A stretch of 64,000 bases of DNA from Prorocentrum cordatum (lineage: Eukaryota; Sar; Dinophyceae; Prorocentrales; Prorocentraceae). Position numbers and translations under genes: made by a program. Below the pieces are notes generated by a model. The model ran no database searches, had not been told where the DNA came from, and saw only the letters and a list, made by a program, of their open reading frames with translations. Below, piece after piece: positions 24,601-35,600 of the stretch (position 1 is its first letter; each line of letters opens with the position of its first letter). Location of the stretch: the NCBI GenBank assembly GCA_963575745.1, contig CAUYUJ010002738.1:22342-86341 (forward strand), written 5' to 3'.

Positions 24601-25625
24601 TTGAATGTTCCTTCTGTAGAGGGCCGTGACGGACTTAAAACGACCCCCGTTTCAGGCGCTCGTTTTCTGGGCGTTGCCTGGCCCTCTCGGAAGCCTTTCC
24701 GGGAGCATCCCAAGCCGGCTGTGGGGAGCCTCTCCCGACCCTCCTGGGCTCATGTTGCCGGTCATTACGGCCACTTGGGGCCATTCTGGATGCCTCTCCA
24801 CCTTCGTCTGGGTCCAAAGCACTCGCAGGCCCCGATGAGAAAAGCTGGCAAAACGTATAAGATCCTGACGATTCCAGCCGTCTCGGGCTTCTCCTTGAGC
24901 CTCTCCCAGAGCTCCCGTGCATCTCCCTGGGCCCCTACTCACATCTTGGAAACTGAGTCGCGATGTCTTCGCTTCCTCTCCCGTTTCCCTCGCTCACGCA
25001 ACTCCGCTGCACTCGACCCATCCTGGTCATTTGGGGGGCCCCTCTCGGGGCCCCCCGGCGCCCGTTCTGAGCCGAGCCCGACGGCTGTTGAAGTTTCTCT
25101 GGCCTCTGTGCGGCCGTCCTGGCGGCTTGCCGGGACGCTTCTCGGATTGCAGGACCAGGTTCTCGATAATTGCTCGCGCCTTATTGGGCCGCCTTCGCCG
25201 AAATGACACCCAGTGCTACTTAGGTGGCCCACTTCTTTCTACAGAGAGCCTGGCCACATCTGGACGCGGGATTCACGGCTGCCCACATCTGCATCAAAGC
25301 GACCGCGCTCCAAAAACAGTGGGGCGGCGGTGTCTGCCCCCTCGGGGGCTTCCAATTACATAAAGACACTGGGTCATCTCTGGGCAGCGAGCGCGAGGGC
25401 AAGGTCAAGGAAAAGGGAGATGGAGAGCGAGCAATTGGGGGAGGAGGATGAGGAGGAGGAGGCGGTGGAGGGGGAGGGGAATGAGGGGGAGAGAGCAAGC
25501 TAGGCGCGCTCGAGCCATGTCTGACGCCTTACCCCTCCCTCTCATCCCTTCCCATTGCGCTGATGTGTTCGCCATCCGCGGACGCGTGTCATAGCCGACC
25601 TGGAGCTCCACAAAAGACCCGATTG
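24601..25625. other. Unassigned sequence with short GGA tract
   Basis: Open frames exist (for example plus 24556-25206) but none has a recognisable domain. (GGA)n lies at about 25438-25500. No gene called. Confidence 0.35.
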
Positions 25626-25639
25626 TGTTATGCGCAGTC

Positions 25640-25995
25640 GGAGAAGGGAAACTTGTGGGACCTGTGCGAGGGGGACCTCTTTGGCCTGTGGAGCCTGTGA
25701 GACCTGCGCCACCTGTGGGACCCGTGGGACCTGTGGAACCTGTGAAACTTGTGGTAACTGTGGGACCTGCCAGACCTGCGGGACCTGTGGGATCGGCGGG
25801 ACCTGCGGGACCTGTGAGACCCGGGAGACCTCTGTGGGACCTCTGAAACATGCGACACCTCTGGGACCCGTGGGATCTGCGGGACCTGTCGGACCTGTGG
25901 GACCTGTGGGGCATGAGAGACCTGCCGCACATGTGGGACTTGTGGGACCTGTGGAACTTCTCAGACTGGTTGTACCTGTGGGACCTGTGGGACGA
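25640..25995 (-). repeat. 9-bp minisatellite (GGGACCTGT)n, collagen-like when read on minus strand
   Basis: About 350 bp of degenerate GGGACCTGT units. Read on the minus strand, one frame gives Gly-X-Y triplets such as GPTGPTG. A frame change near 25850 splits the run into two frames. Neither start context nor flanking domains support a gene. Most likely a minisatellite that happens to encode G-X-Y. Confidence 0.75.
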
Positions 25996-26045
25996 CCAGA
26001 AAAATCCACTTATGTAGTATGTACATAGGGAGAAAGAAGGGAAGA

Positions 26046-26086
26046 GAGAGAGAGAGAGAGAGACAGAGACAGAGAGAGAGAGAGAT
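26046..26086. repeat. (GA)n microsatellite
   Basis: GAGAGA with two GACAGA interruptions. Confidence 0.95.
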
Positions 26087-27366
26087 TAAATGACAACAAT
26101 CATTGAGGGAGAAGGGGACCACCAAGATGAGTCCGAGCCACACATCACATCCCATTGAATATTTGTCAATCGGCCGACTGGGATTTCCTAGAGGGTCTTG
26201 ATTCCCACATTGCAGCCGCGGGAGTCGACAAATCGTCTGCTGCGCAATCGGAAGGAGGAGAAGAAGGCGGCGGATGAGCAGGATAAGAGGAAACAAACGG
26301 AAGAGAGTAACCCCAGCAGGAGCAGGCAGAAGAAGGAGAAGCAGAAGGACTGGATGATCAGGGGAAGGCGGAGGCGAGGAAAAATGGCGGAGGCAAGGAC
26401 GAAGGAGTCGGATCCAATGCCCGCGCTGGGGCGAGAGCGCCATCCTGAGCGACGGGAGCACGGGTACCGATCCAGAAATTCGGCCCACGGCGCAGCAAGG
26501 GCATCAGTCCTGAAGGGAGGACGACGCTCCGATTGCAAAGCAGCACGTCGAAAAGACCAAGCAGTGGATGACTGTATGCAGCAACCGCAAAATTTCGGGA
26601 GAAGCGGCGCCACCGCTGAGCACTGCCAGGGGGAGAAAAGAACAGCGCTCACAACGAGAGCTTGCAAAGGGAGGGAGTAGGGCGAGGATGAGGGAGAGGT
26701 CCATGAAAAGGGGGTCGATCCTCATCAAAACGTGCGCCATGACCAACGTTTGCTTGTCCACAGAAACCCTTCAAGACGATGCAGGCAGTGCAGGGCTGAC
26801 ACGGGCTGCGCGATATCGGTGGAGCTCATCGGGGCAAGCACACATTCGGCCCACTGTTGTGGCCGCAGCGCCAAGAGGGTCGTCGCGTTCAAAGCTACCG
26901 CGGGCTGCGCGGTGGAGAACTGATCATATCCTAATGGCTCTGGGCCGGGGGGGGGGGGAGGCGGAACGGCCGCGGAGGGAGGAAGAGAAGAGGAGGCCAA
27001 CTCGGACGGTGTACGTCTTCCGGGGCGACGCTGGCGGACTCAGACCCTCGTCGAGAGTCGTGCAAGGTGGGCTGCACCCGATCGGGGGGGGGGCACGAAG
27101 TGAAGCTGCAGCCGACGGAGACGTATTGGGCAACACACAGGTCCTCATGATCATCGAGGTGAGGAGCAGCAGCGGGAACCAGTGTGGACGACTTGCCACA
27201 AGAAACGATGAACAAAGAACGAAGCCCGTTTCGGATTCCGAAGAGCTGCATACCGAACCTGAATGAGTATCGAAGTAACCTTCAGCCCCGTCCGAAACCA
27301 AAGTGCTCCTGATTGCAGTGCTTCGACTGCAGCGCCACTAACCCGATGCGGCCCCGATCAGGTTAG
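26087..27366. other. Unassigned sequence with open frames
   Basis: Frames at 26198-26680 (+), 26568-27266 (+) and 26924-27301 (-) overlap one another. None shows a recognisable domain. Composition is less biased than the neighbours, so a diverged exon cannot be excluded. Confidence 0.3.
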
Positions 27367-28442
27367 TTTTTCCCGGAAAGGGCGCAGGCCCAGGGTTCTC
27401 TTTTAGTATGTAAACCTGTACCCGGTGTCTCAACTGAGGTGGGCCGGCGGATTCATTTACCCTGATATATATAATATATATATATATAATATATATATAT
27501 ATATTATATATATCGAAGTCGAGGTGGGCCGGCGGATTAAAATTTGAAGATGTCTCAGGCGAAACGCTTGTTTTTGAAATCCCGATCGGTAAATCACAGG
27601 GTGCGGGCCACTCTTTCGTGTGTTGAGGATGTCTCGAGCGAAACGCTTGCTTCGCAGAGTTACCGAGGATGTCTCGAGCGAATCGCTTGTTTTGTAGAAC
27701 TTGAGGGATCTGGGCGCCCCAGACATTTGCCTTCTCCAGGTGCACGAGCCCGTGTGTGTTTACGTATGTGCCTGTAGATTTGCCCTCTCCAGGTGCACGA
27801 ATCCATGTGCTTTTACGTATGTGCGTATAGATGTGATATCTCCAGGGGCGCGAATCCGTGTGTGTTTACGTATGTGCCTACAGATTTGCCTTATGGGGCG
27901 CGATGCACACATCGCACCGTGCGCCCACGTCACCCCAGCATTAAACCACCCCAGCACGACCCCACCCCAGCAAGACCATCACCCAGCACGACCACACCCC
28001 AGCACGACCTCACCACAGCACGACCACACCCCAGCACGACCACGCCCCAGCACGACCACGCCCCAGCACGACCACGCCCCAGCATGACGACGCCCCAGCA
28101 CGACCACCCCCCAGCACGACTACCCCCCCAGCAAGGCCACCCCCCAGCACGACCACCCCCCAGCACGACCACACCCCAGCACGACCACTCCCCAGCACGA
28201 CCACACCGCCTTGGTTGAGAGGTTGCCTGTCGTCGTGGAATGTTTCGTGGGGTGTCTCGTGGACTGTTTCGCGGGGTGTCTCGTGGAATGTTTCCAGGAA
28301 ACGTTGAAAACGGTCGCCCGTGTCTCGTGGAATGTTTCGCGGGGTGTCTCGTGGAAATGCCCGTCGCCCAATACGGTGTCGTGAAAACGTGTCCATGCAT
28401 GCGGTTCTATATCCCTTTCCGGGTTAGTGGGTCCATCATGTT
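27367..28442 (+). repeat. Modular repeat block E8, second interior type
   Basis: Left terminus TTTTTCCCGGAAAGGGCGC. Paired 18-bp repeats (GAGGTGGGCCGGCGGATT) at 27436-27453 and 27521-27538, separated by an expanded AT tract (27462-27512). Modules follow, then a 53-bp repeat in three copies (TTTACGTATGTGCC near 27759, 27812, 27865), a 16-bp AGCACGACCACACCCC array (27935-28205) and a 24-bp array (28235-28365). The right terminus variant ends at 28442. Same interior type as E6. Confidence 0.85.
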
Positions 28443-28690
28443 CCCGACACTATGACTGCGTTATGGGTTCTGGCTCTTACTTCTGTATCGGGGGCGGCCA
28501 AGATGGGGGCGTCCAAGACGGGGGGGGGGGGGCACAAATCATGGCCGGCGGCATGTGCGCAGCCCAGGGGGGAGCCAGGGACGGGATGAAGAAGAGGAAG
28601 AGGCGGAGGAGGAAGAAGAAGAGGAAGAGGCGGAGGAGGAGCAAGAGGAGGAGGGATGAGGACGAACCCGAACTTCGGTAACCTCATGAG
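28443..28690. other. Unassigned spacer with purine tract
   Basis: A (GGA)/(GAA) purine tract lies at 28588-28660. Nothing else recognised. Confidence 0.5.
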
Positions 28691-28925
28691 CCGGTGGGCC
28701 TGCCGGGCTTTCGCCCACGCGGGCAGCCGTGGACGGCTCGCGGGGTCCCCGTGCGCTGGGTGGGTCTGCCGAGGTCTCGCCTCGGGCGGGCGAGGGCGCG
28801 GGAGCCTCGCGGGCAGCCCCGTGCGCCGGGTGGGCGTGCCGGGGGTCTCGCCCGGCGGGTGGCCGTGGACGCCTCGTGGGCTCCCCGTGCGCCCGGTGGG
28901 CGTGCCGAGGTTTCGCCTGGTGAGC
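28691..28925 (+). repeat. ~65-70-bp GC-rich tandem repeat, about 3.4 copies
   Basis: Units start GGTGGGCGTGCCG and end CCCCGTGCGCCGGG, with a CTCGCGGGC-type middle. Frames across it are GC artefacts. Confidence 0.7.
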
Positions 28926-29019
28926 TCACGCCACGGAGGCTTACTCCGCACAGCTGTCGCCACGCAGCGGTCACCGCCTGGCTCACACCGCGCAGATTGC
29001 ACCACGTGCGTCGTGCAGC

Positions 29020-29280
29020 TTGCACAGCATAGCTGACGCCACGTATGACAATCATCACACATGACGCCACAGAACTAAGACCATATAGCTCGCACCACAT
29101 GGTTTGCACCTGACACCTTACACTACATGGCTTACACCACATAGCTTGTACCACAGAGCGTACACTGGATAGCACACGAGACAATTGCACCACCTAGATT
29201 GCATCACATGGTTTACATACTGTTATACCACATAGCTCATACCACATACAGTGCCCCGCGTAGCTTGCACAGCCAAAATG
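29020..29280 (+). repeat. Degenerate CACATAGCTTGCAC repeats
   Basis: The short motif ACCACATAGCT/ACCACATGGTT with TTGCAC linkers recurs about a dozen times at irregular 15-20-bp spacing. Confidence 0.65.
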
Positions 29281-30992
29281 TCATGACTCACTTTGGGCGG
29301 TCCAGGCTGGCAAACGCTCACTTGAGGCAACTAGAAAGCTGGCCGAAGGCATGCTGCACAAAAGTCCTCTCCAGGAGCTTGCTTCCCAGTTGTTCAGCTC
29401 TCGAGCGCAAAAGCACATATTTGCCCCCAGGGGTGGCACACAAAGGGAAGCACCTGTTCAAAACGCTGGCGTCAATCCTTTGCAGACCCCCACTTGAGAG
29501 AACCAGTCCCAAACGAAGAACTTGCAGGCCACGACTCGTCTGGAATGATCCAGCTATCCTGGAGCGGTGAGAATGGCAGCCAATTTCAGCGTACGATTCG
29601 CTCGACACTCACGAGACACAATCGAGAGCACGCTGCCACTTTTCACCGGTCGCTAAGTCGGCAAACAGGCAGCACACGCACATGTAACACGAGGACAAAC
29701 AGGAGCAGCGAGAGGATTAATACGCAGGCATATGCTGCGCATATCGGGCACCAAGGCTGCCTCCGATCGTCCGCACATGCGTCCACCTCTTTGGCCGCGC
29801 ACGCATCCACCTCCTCGGCAAGTCCGCCGCTGTCGCCCTGGGCAGCAGGCAGAGTCGGCACAATTCACGACGGCGCGTCCAACACAACAGGAGCGACCCA
29901 GAAAGACTACTGCGACCGCATATATATATATATATATGTATATATATACACATATATACACCTACAGATAAATCGACAAAATACAGCTTGGCCCATGCCA
30001 CAGGAGCGCCCGAAAAAGACTGCAAGAGCAGCTGGAATGGGGATTGCGAGAGAGATTGCGAGAGATATTGCGAGAAAGATTGTGAGCGAGATTGTGAGAG
30101 AGATTGCGAGAAAAACGGGGGCTATGACCAAGACTAGACGCCAAAACGTCGTATTGATCTTAGTCAGCGCCGATCTTGGCCAGCGTGAATTCGTGGATCA
30201 TCCTCACGAATCGGCACTGCCGACGTGGACCCTGACCAAGACCGGCATCGACAAGATCCCGCGACATCTTGGTCATGGTCCCCGTGCTCCTTCCCTCGAT
30301 GAAGACGTCGCGGCATGCTGCGGGGGGGGGGGCACCACGCAGCAGGGAAACCCACATGGCCGGGCGCACAAGAGGGACATCCGGAGGCCACGCGTTGGAT
30401 CAGGCATGCGGAAGCCCGGCACACGCGGCCATAGGTAGAAGGCCCAAGCGCTAGAGAGACGTCTGGTCAGTGTACCCATCTCTCGCCCAGGCGGGCCGCG
30501 TGCGTCCAGCTTCCTGGTAACGCGAAGGGGCGCACGAGAGCACCTGCAAGCACAGAAAACGCGTGTTACACCAAGCGCGCTGCCTCTCTTTCAGTCGTCG
30601 GAATCACCCTCCCGGGACAAGGGTTATTTCGATCATCCCGAAGTTGGGAGCGGGGGTGGCGGATACGCGGTCGTACGGATACGATCCGCGAGCGGCATAC
30701 GGGCATGCACGGGTCATATCCGTATCCGCGGGGTCGCGGCCTAGGGGCCCCGCCCAAGAAGCCGCAGATACGGGTATGTTGTTCGCCCACGAAGCCCTGG
30801 ACCCCGTCTTTCTGCGGCATTCCTCGAGCCAGGTCGACCTGTGAGGGCCCCAGGGTCTGAACTCGTGCGGAAGCGCCCGACTCGAAAAAATGCAACGCCA
30901 GGATCTCAGGGTTGTCTCAACTCGCCATCCTTTGACAGAAGCATTCCTAAACAAGGAGGACAGGAGAGCCGAAAAAGCAGCGTCAACACTGG
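29281..30992. other. Unassigned region with (TA)n and 12-bp repeats
   Basis: (TA)n at 29920-29955. Six to seven 12-bp units of the TTGCGAGAGAGA type at 30035-30115. A palindrome-rich GGATACG cluster at 30655-30735. The plus frame 29494-30438 (314 codons) is open but unrecognised and crosses these repeats, so I do not call it a gene. Confidence 0.35.
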
Positions 30993-32580
30993 GTAAGGAA
31001 TTGTTGAAATGGAGGAGGCGGGGGGGGAGGAGGAAGGAGGAGGAGAAGGAGGAGGAGGAGGAGGGAGGAGGAGGAGGAGGAGGAGGAAGAAGAAGAAGAA
31101 GAAGACGAGGAAGGAGGAAGAGGGCGAGGAGGCGGGAGGAGGGAGGAGGAGGGAGACGAGGACGAGGGGGAGAGGAAAAGGATGAGGAGGATGAGGAGGA
31201 GGAGAGGAGAAGGAGGAGGAAAATTAGAAGGAGGAGGAGGGGAGGAGGAGGAGGGAGGAGGAGGAGAGGAGAGGAGGAGGGGAGGAGGAGGAGGAATGAG
31301 GGAAAGAGGGGGGAGGGAGAGAGGGAGGGATTGAGGAGGAACGAAAGGAAGAGGAGAAGGGAGCGAGGGAGGAGGGAGGATAACCAGGAGCCCCAAGGAG
31401 GCCCCGGGGCAGCGGCCGCGCCTGCGCGGCCCCAGCGCCCACTCCCAGCACAGCGCCGAGGAGCCGCGAACGCTCACTGGGCGCGGCCTCCGCGCACCAC
31501 CCGCGGAGGTCCTGCCGGCCGCGGGGGAGAGGCCGCCACTCCCGGGGGAGAGGGGTCGGCGGCGCGCCCAGAGCGGGGGAGGAGGGGGAGGAGGGGCAAG
31601 AGGGGAGGAGGAGGGGGGGAAGAGGGGGAGGAGGAGAAGGGGAGGAGGAGGAGAGGAGGAGGAGGAGGAGGAGGAGGAGGGAGGGGAGGAGAAAGAGGAG
31701 GAGGGAAGGGGGGGAGGAGGAGGAGAGAGGAGGAGGAGGAGGAGGAGGAGGAGGAGGAGGAGGAGGAGGAGGAGGAGGAGGAGGAGGAGAGGAGGAGGAG
31801 GAGGAGGAGGAGGAGGAGGAGGAGGAGGAGGAGAGGGAGGAGGAGGAGGAGGAGGAGGAGGAGGAGGGAGGAGGGAGGAGGAGGAGGAGGAGAGAGGAGG
31901 AGAGGAGGAGGGGGAGGGGAGGAGAGGAGGAAGGAGGAGGAGGAGGAGGAGAGGAGGAGGAGGAGAGGAGGAGGAGGAGGAGGAGGAGGAGGAGGGAGGA
32001 GGAGGAGGAGGAGGAGGAGAGGAGGAGGAGGAGGAGGAGGAGGAGAGGAAGGAGGAGGAGAAAGAGAAGACGAAAAGGAGGAGGAGGAGGAGGAGGAGCA
32101 GCAGGAAGAGGAGGAAGAGGAGGAGCAGAGAGAGGAGGAGGAGAGGAGGAGAAGAGGAGGAGAAAGAAAGGAGGAAGGAGGAGGAGGAGGAGGAGGGGGG
32201 AGGAGGAGGAGAAGAGGAGGAGGGAGGGAGGAGGAGGAGGAGGGGGAGGAGGAGGAGGAGGAGGAGGAGGAGGAGGAGGAGGAGGAGGAGGAGGGAGGAG
32301 GAGGAGGAGAGGAGGAGGAGGAGGAGGAGGAGGAGGAAGAGGAGGAGGAGGAGGAGGAGGAGAAAGAGGATGAGGAGGAGGAGGAGGAGGAGGAGGAGGA
32401 GGAGAAAGAGGAGGAGGAGGTGCAGGGGAGAAGGGTGGAGGGAGAGGGGGAGCAGGAGGGGGAGGAGGAGGAGAAGGAGGAGGAGGAGGAGGAGGAGAAA
32501 GACGAGAAAGAGGAGAAATAGGAGGTGGCTGAGGAGGAAGAGGTTGAGGAGGAGGAGGAGGAGGAGGAGGAGGAGGAGCG
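30993..32580 (+). repeat. 1.6-kb polypurine (GGA)n tract
   Basis: Almost pure G/A on the plus strand with GGA as the dominant unit, plus AAG/GAAG variants. It is broken only by a GC-rich unique segment at 31383-31580. It lies directly at the 3' end of LINE-A. The 500-codon Glu/Arg or Pro/Ser/Leu frames on both strands are microsatellite artefacts. Such mirror-symmetric polypurine DNA can form triplex (H-DNA). Confidence 0.95.
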
Positions 32581-32584
32581 ACCG

Positions 32585-32662
32585 TACCAAGAAAGGACGA
32601 GACGAGGGCAGGCGGGCAAGACGCGAGAAGAGGGCAAGTGTCCACACGTCCGCTTGTCTCGT
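32585..32662 (-). other. LINE-A 3' UTR with conserved tail motif
   Basis: Contains (plus strand) GACGAGACGAGGGCAGGCGG and GAGAAGAGGGCAAGTG. A closely similar stretch is found at 54746-54796 downstream of LINE-D. In both cases it lies between the ORF2 stop and a (GGA)n tract, so it is probably the 3' end recognised by the reverse transcriptase. Confidence 0.65.
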
Positions 32663-35600
32663 CTATGGCCGCATCGCGTGCAGTGCAGCAGCTAGGCACT
32701 CAGTGCCTGTAGTGTAAAGAAGCGCGGCGCGGGGCGCGGCGTGCGTAATGATACGCAGCTCGTTGTAAAAGTGATATGAAGGCGCTGTCCTGCGAACAGC
32801 TTCTGAAACTGTGTGCTCTGGGTTTGCGTGTTGCTCTGACGTCCCTTGGCCAATTCGCACGAGGGGGTCCGAGGAGAGAAAGGAACGGGGTAACGCGAGG
32901 AAGTGCAGAAGGCGGGGACAGGTGAGGTAGTGGCCGAGACGGTCTGGGCAAGCTTCGCACCCGAGCAGACACGTGCGGCGCGGTCCAAACGGGAATCGGT
33001 GGCTGGTCCACCACGCTCCCGCTAGCGTATTAAAGACAGCCCAGCGGATGGCTGGTGCTTTTGAAAGGTATTCTGAAAGCTCCTTCCAGCGGGTTGGCAG
33101 GGCTGGAGGGAGCACGACTTCTGGGAGAGCCGACGAGAGGCGGCGCGCTAGGGTCTCTGCTAACTTGTCGGGGTAGAGGGAGGAGTGGAGGACCGAAGCA
33201 AGGGTTCGCTGGATCCTATCACGGCGCGCTTCGTTGGTGGCAGCGGCGCGCTCATTTGCAGCAGCGCGCTGCGCCGCGCGCCAGATGGGCAGTGAGACGG
33301 CGTATGGCGGCTGACCGTCGGCGAGGTCGCGCCAGTATTCGACGATACCTGGACTCTTCCAAAACACAAGCGAAGACGTGGCCCGAATACGGGCCTGCCC
33401 CAAATCCGCCAGGGACAGTTCTGGATTGAGCTGGTCCTGGGCCAGGACGAGCGCGCGATACAGCGGCTTCCAGTCGGGAAGCGTGGCAGTGGCAGTGCGC
33501 CAGGCAGCTGCGAGTGAAAGCGTGGCCAGTGAGTTGGGGGAGGACGAGGGCGACCACGAGCGAGTACCGAGGAGGCCGACGAGGCGCCAGGAGTTGGGGG
33601 GCGCACGTAAAATATTGTGCAGCGCGCCGCGTTCATGCCGCAGAAACGCGGCAGGGAACGGGAAGTAATGCGTGAGATACGACAGCACAATTATAGCACA
33701 TGTGTTATATAAATTGATGGCAACTGAGGGACCTGGCGCGCTCGCCGCAAGCTGCACCACCCGTAGCCAGTATTTACCAAATGCGGTCTTCCACGGGATG
33801 TCTAGAGTGACGGCGGGACCGATGAGTACCCCTAAATAGCGGGCGTACTCGGCGATCTGAATGCGTTGCCACTCTGGGACTAGAAATTTGAGCAAGCGCT
33901 GAGTGAGAGATTGCACGGCAGGTGAGAAGGCGGTCCAAAAGGGCACGATCACTGTCTTCTGAATCTGAAGTTCGAGTCCTGCGAGAGTGGCAATGGCCAG
34001 AAAAGGGGGAAGGAGGAAAGGGAGGGTCCCAAGGCGAGCGAGGACAAGGCCCAGATCATCTGCGCAGGCACCGAGCTTGCTAGATCCAGGAAGAAGGTTT
34101 AACATCTGGACGAGATGACGGATGGGGGCATCAAACGCAAGGGCCCAGATCGATCCTGAAAGAGGACAGCCCTGAAGCACCCCAGAACTGATTTCGAATA
34201 TGTACTGAAGCTGGCCACCGACGCGGGCCCACGCCCCTGGAGAATGGTAAAGCGCACGAATGACATTGAGATACCCTGGGGGGGACTCCGTGAGCCACCA
34301 AAGAAGCAAACAGGAAATCCCATCCTAAGGATGGGAAGGCAGCTTTGATATTGAAACTGACTAAGATGGGAAGGGCATCTAGGGCAGCTGGGGAATGGCC
34401 TGCTCTACGGGCTTCAGATTCTAGCGTCAGAACGTGTTGTCCGAAATTACGGTCCTTTACGAACCCCTGCTGCGTGTCTACCGTTCTCTCTTTGACCATA
34501 TCCACTAAGCCCATGTTCACGACGTGGGCAATCAGTTGGCGTCGCAGTTCTTTAGGGAGAGGGGGCGAGTGGCACCTGGAGCACGAAATACGGCGTATTG
34601 GTCCTGGGGCTCATCACCTTTTGGAAGAAACGCGAAGACGGAATCGTTGAACTGAAACGGGGCCAGGCCTGTTTCGAACATCTGCATCATGAGGTCATAT
34701 AAGATCTGAGAGGCGCCTGGAGAGGTAGCCCATGCAGCATAAGGTATCTGGTCAGGGCCTGGGGCAGTGTGACGTACCTTACGTAGGGCTCTCTGAAAGT
34801 CCTGAAGAGCTGGAACCCGCAGGTCCGCGCAATCGAAGACGGGGAGGTGCTGGGCCAAGTACGACTGGACCGCGTTGGGGTCCACGATCTTGCTCGAGAA
34901 GATGGGCTGCCAGAACTTCTGAAGACCTCCGAAAATGCCCTCGGGTGAGCTGGTGGTGGGGAGGGCATTGGTGGGCGTCCCCTCTTTTGGCATCCTAAGT
35001 CCTGAAAGAACGAGGCGACGACGAAATGGGTTCCAGGCCTGCGCCCGGCGTGTGAGCTGCATCGCGGCCTTGCGGCTGCCGGCATGGTCCATCTGCATCT
35101 CGGCGTGGGACTGCAGCTGGCGCTTCGTGGCGATGGCGACGCGTCTGTCGTAGTCTGCGGTAACAGCTGCATCCATAAGCTTGATGTACTCGTCTCTGTT
35201 GATGAGCTCGGGCCCGTTGTCGGTTAGGCGAAGGTGAGCGCCGCCAGTGTCCGTCGCGGCCATGAGGAGTGCTGCCGTGTCTGAGTCTTTTCGCCAAACC
35301 GTCCGAGCAATGGCACGTAGTGTAGTCAGCCTCCCATGCTTCGCCCAGCGGCTTTGATCATGTAGGGTGGCTCGCTGTTGAAGATTACGAGTGAGGCGAG
35401 CCGCTTCTTTGATGATGAGCTTGTGTTGTTTCCAGGCTCCAGTTGGCGTGAGAGCTGCCGAGGCGATGTTGTCCTTCAGGAAGTTGAAGTGGCGCTGGTA
35501 CGTGGGATCGTGGAAGATGAGCGGATCGGTGGCCTGTTCCTCCTTCTGCGCCACCGATGCGTTGACCAGCAGCAGGCGCAGGATCGCGTGGTCACTGAGG

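Noticed and set aside
30890-32647. Open frames of over 500 codons on both strands (Glu/Arg/Gly on plus; Pro/Ser/Leu on minus)
   Set aside because: They consist of (GGA)n translated in different registers; no frame has non-repetitive sequence or a domain.
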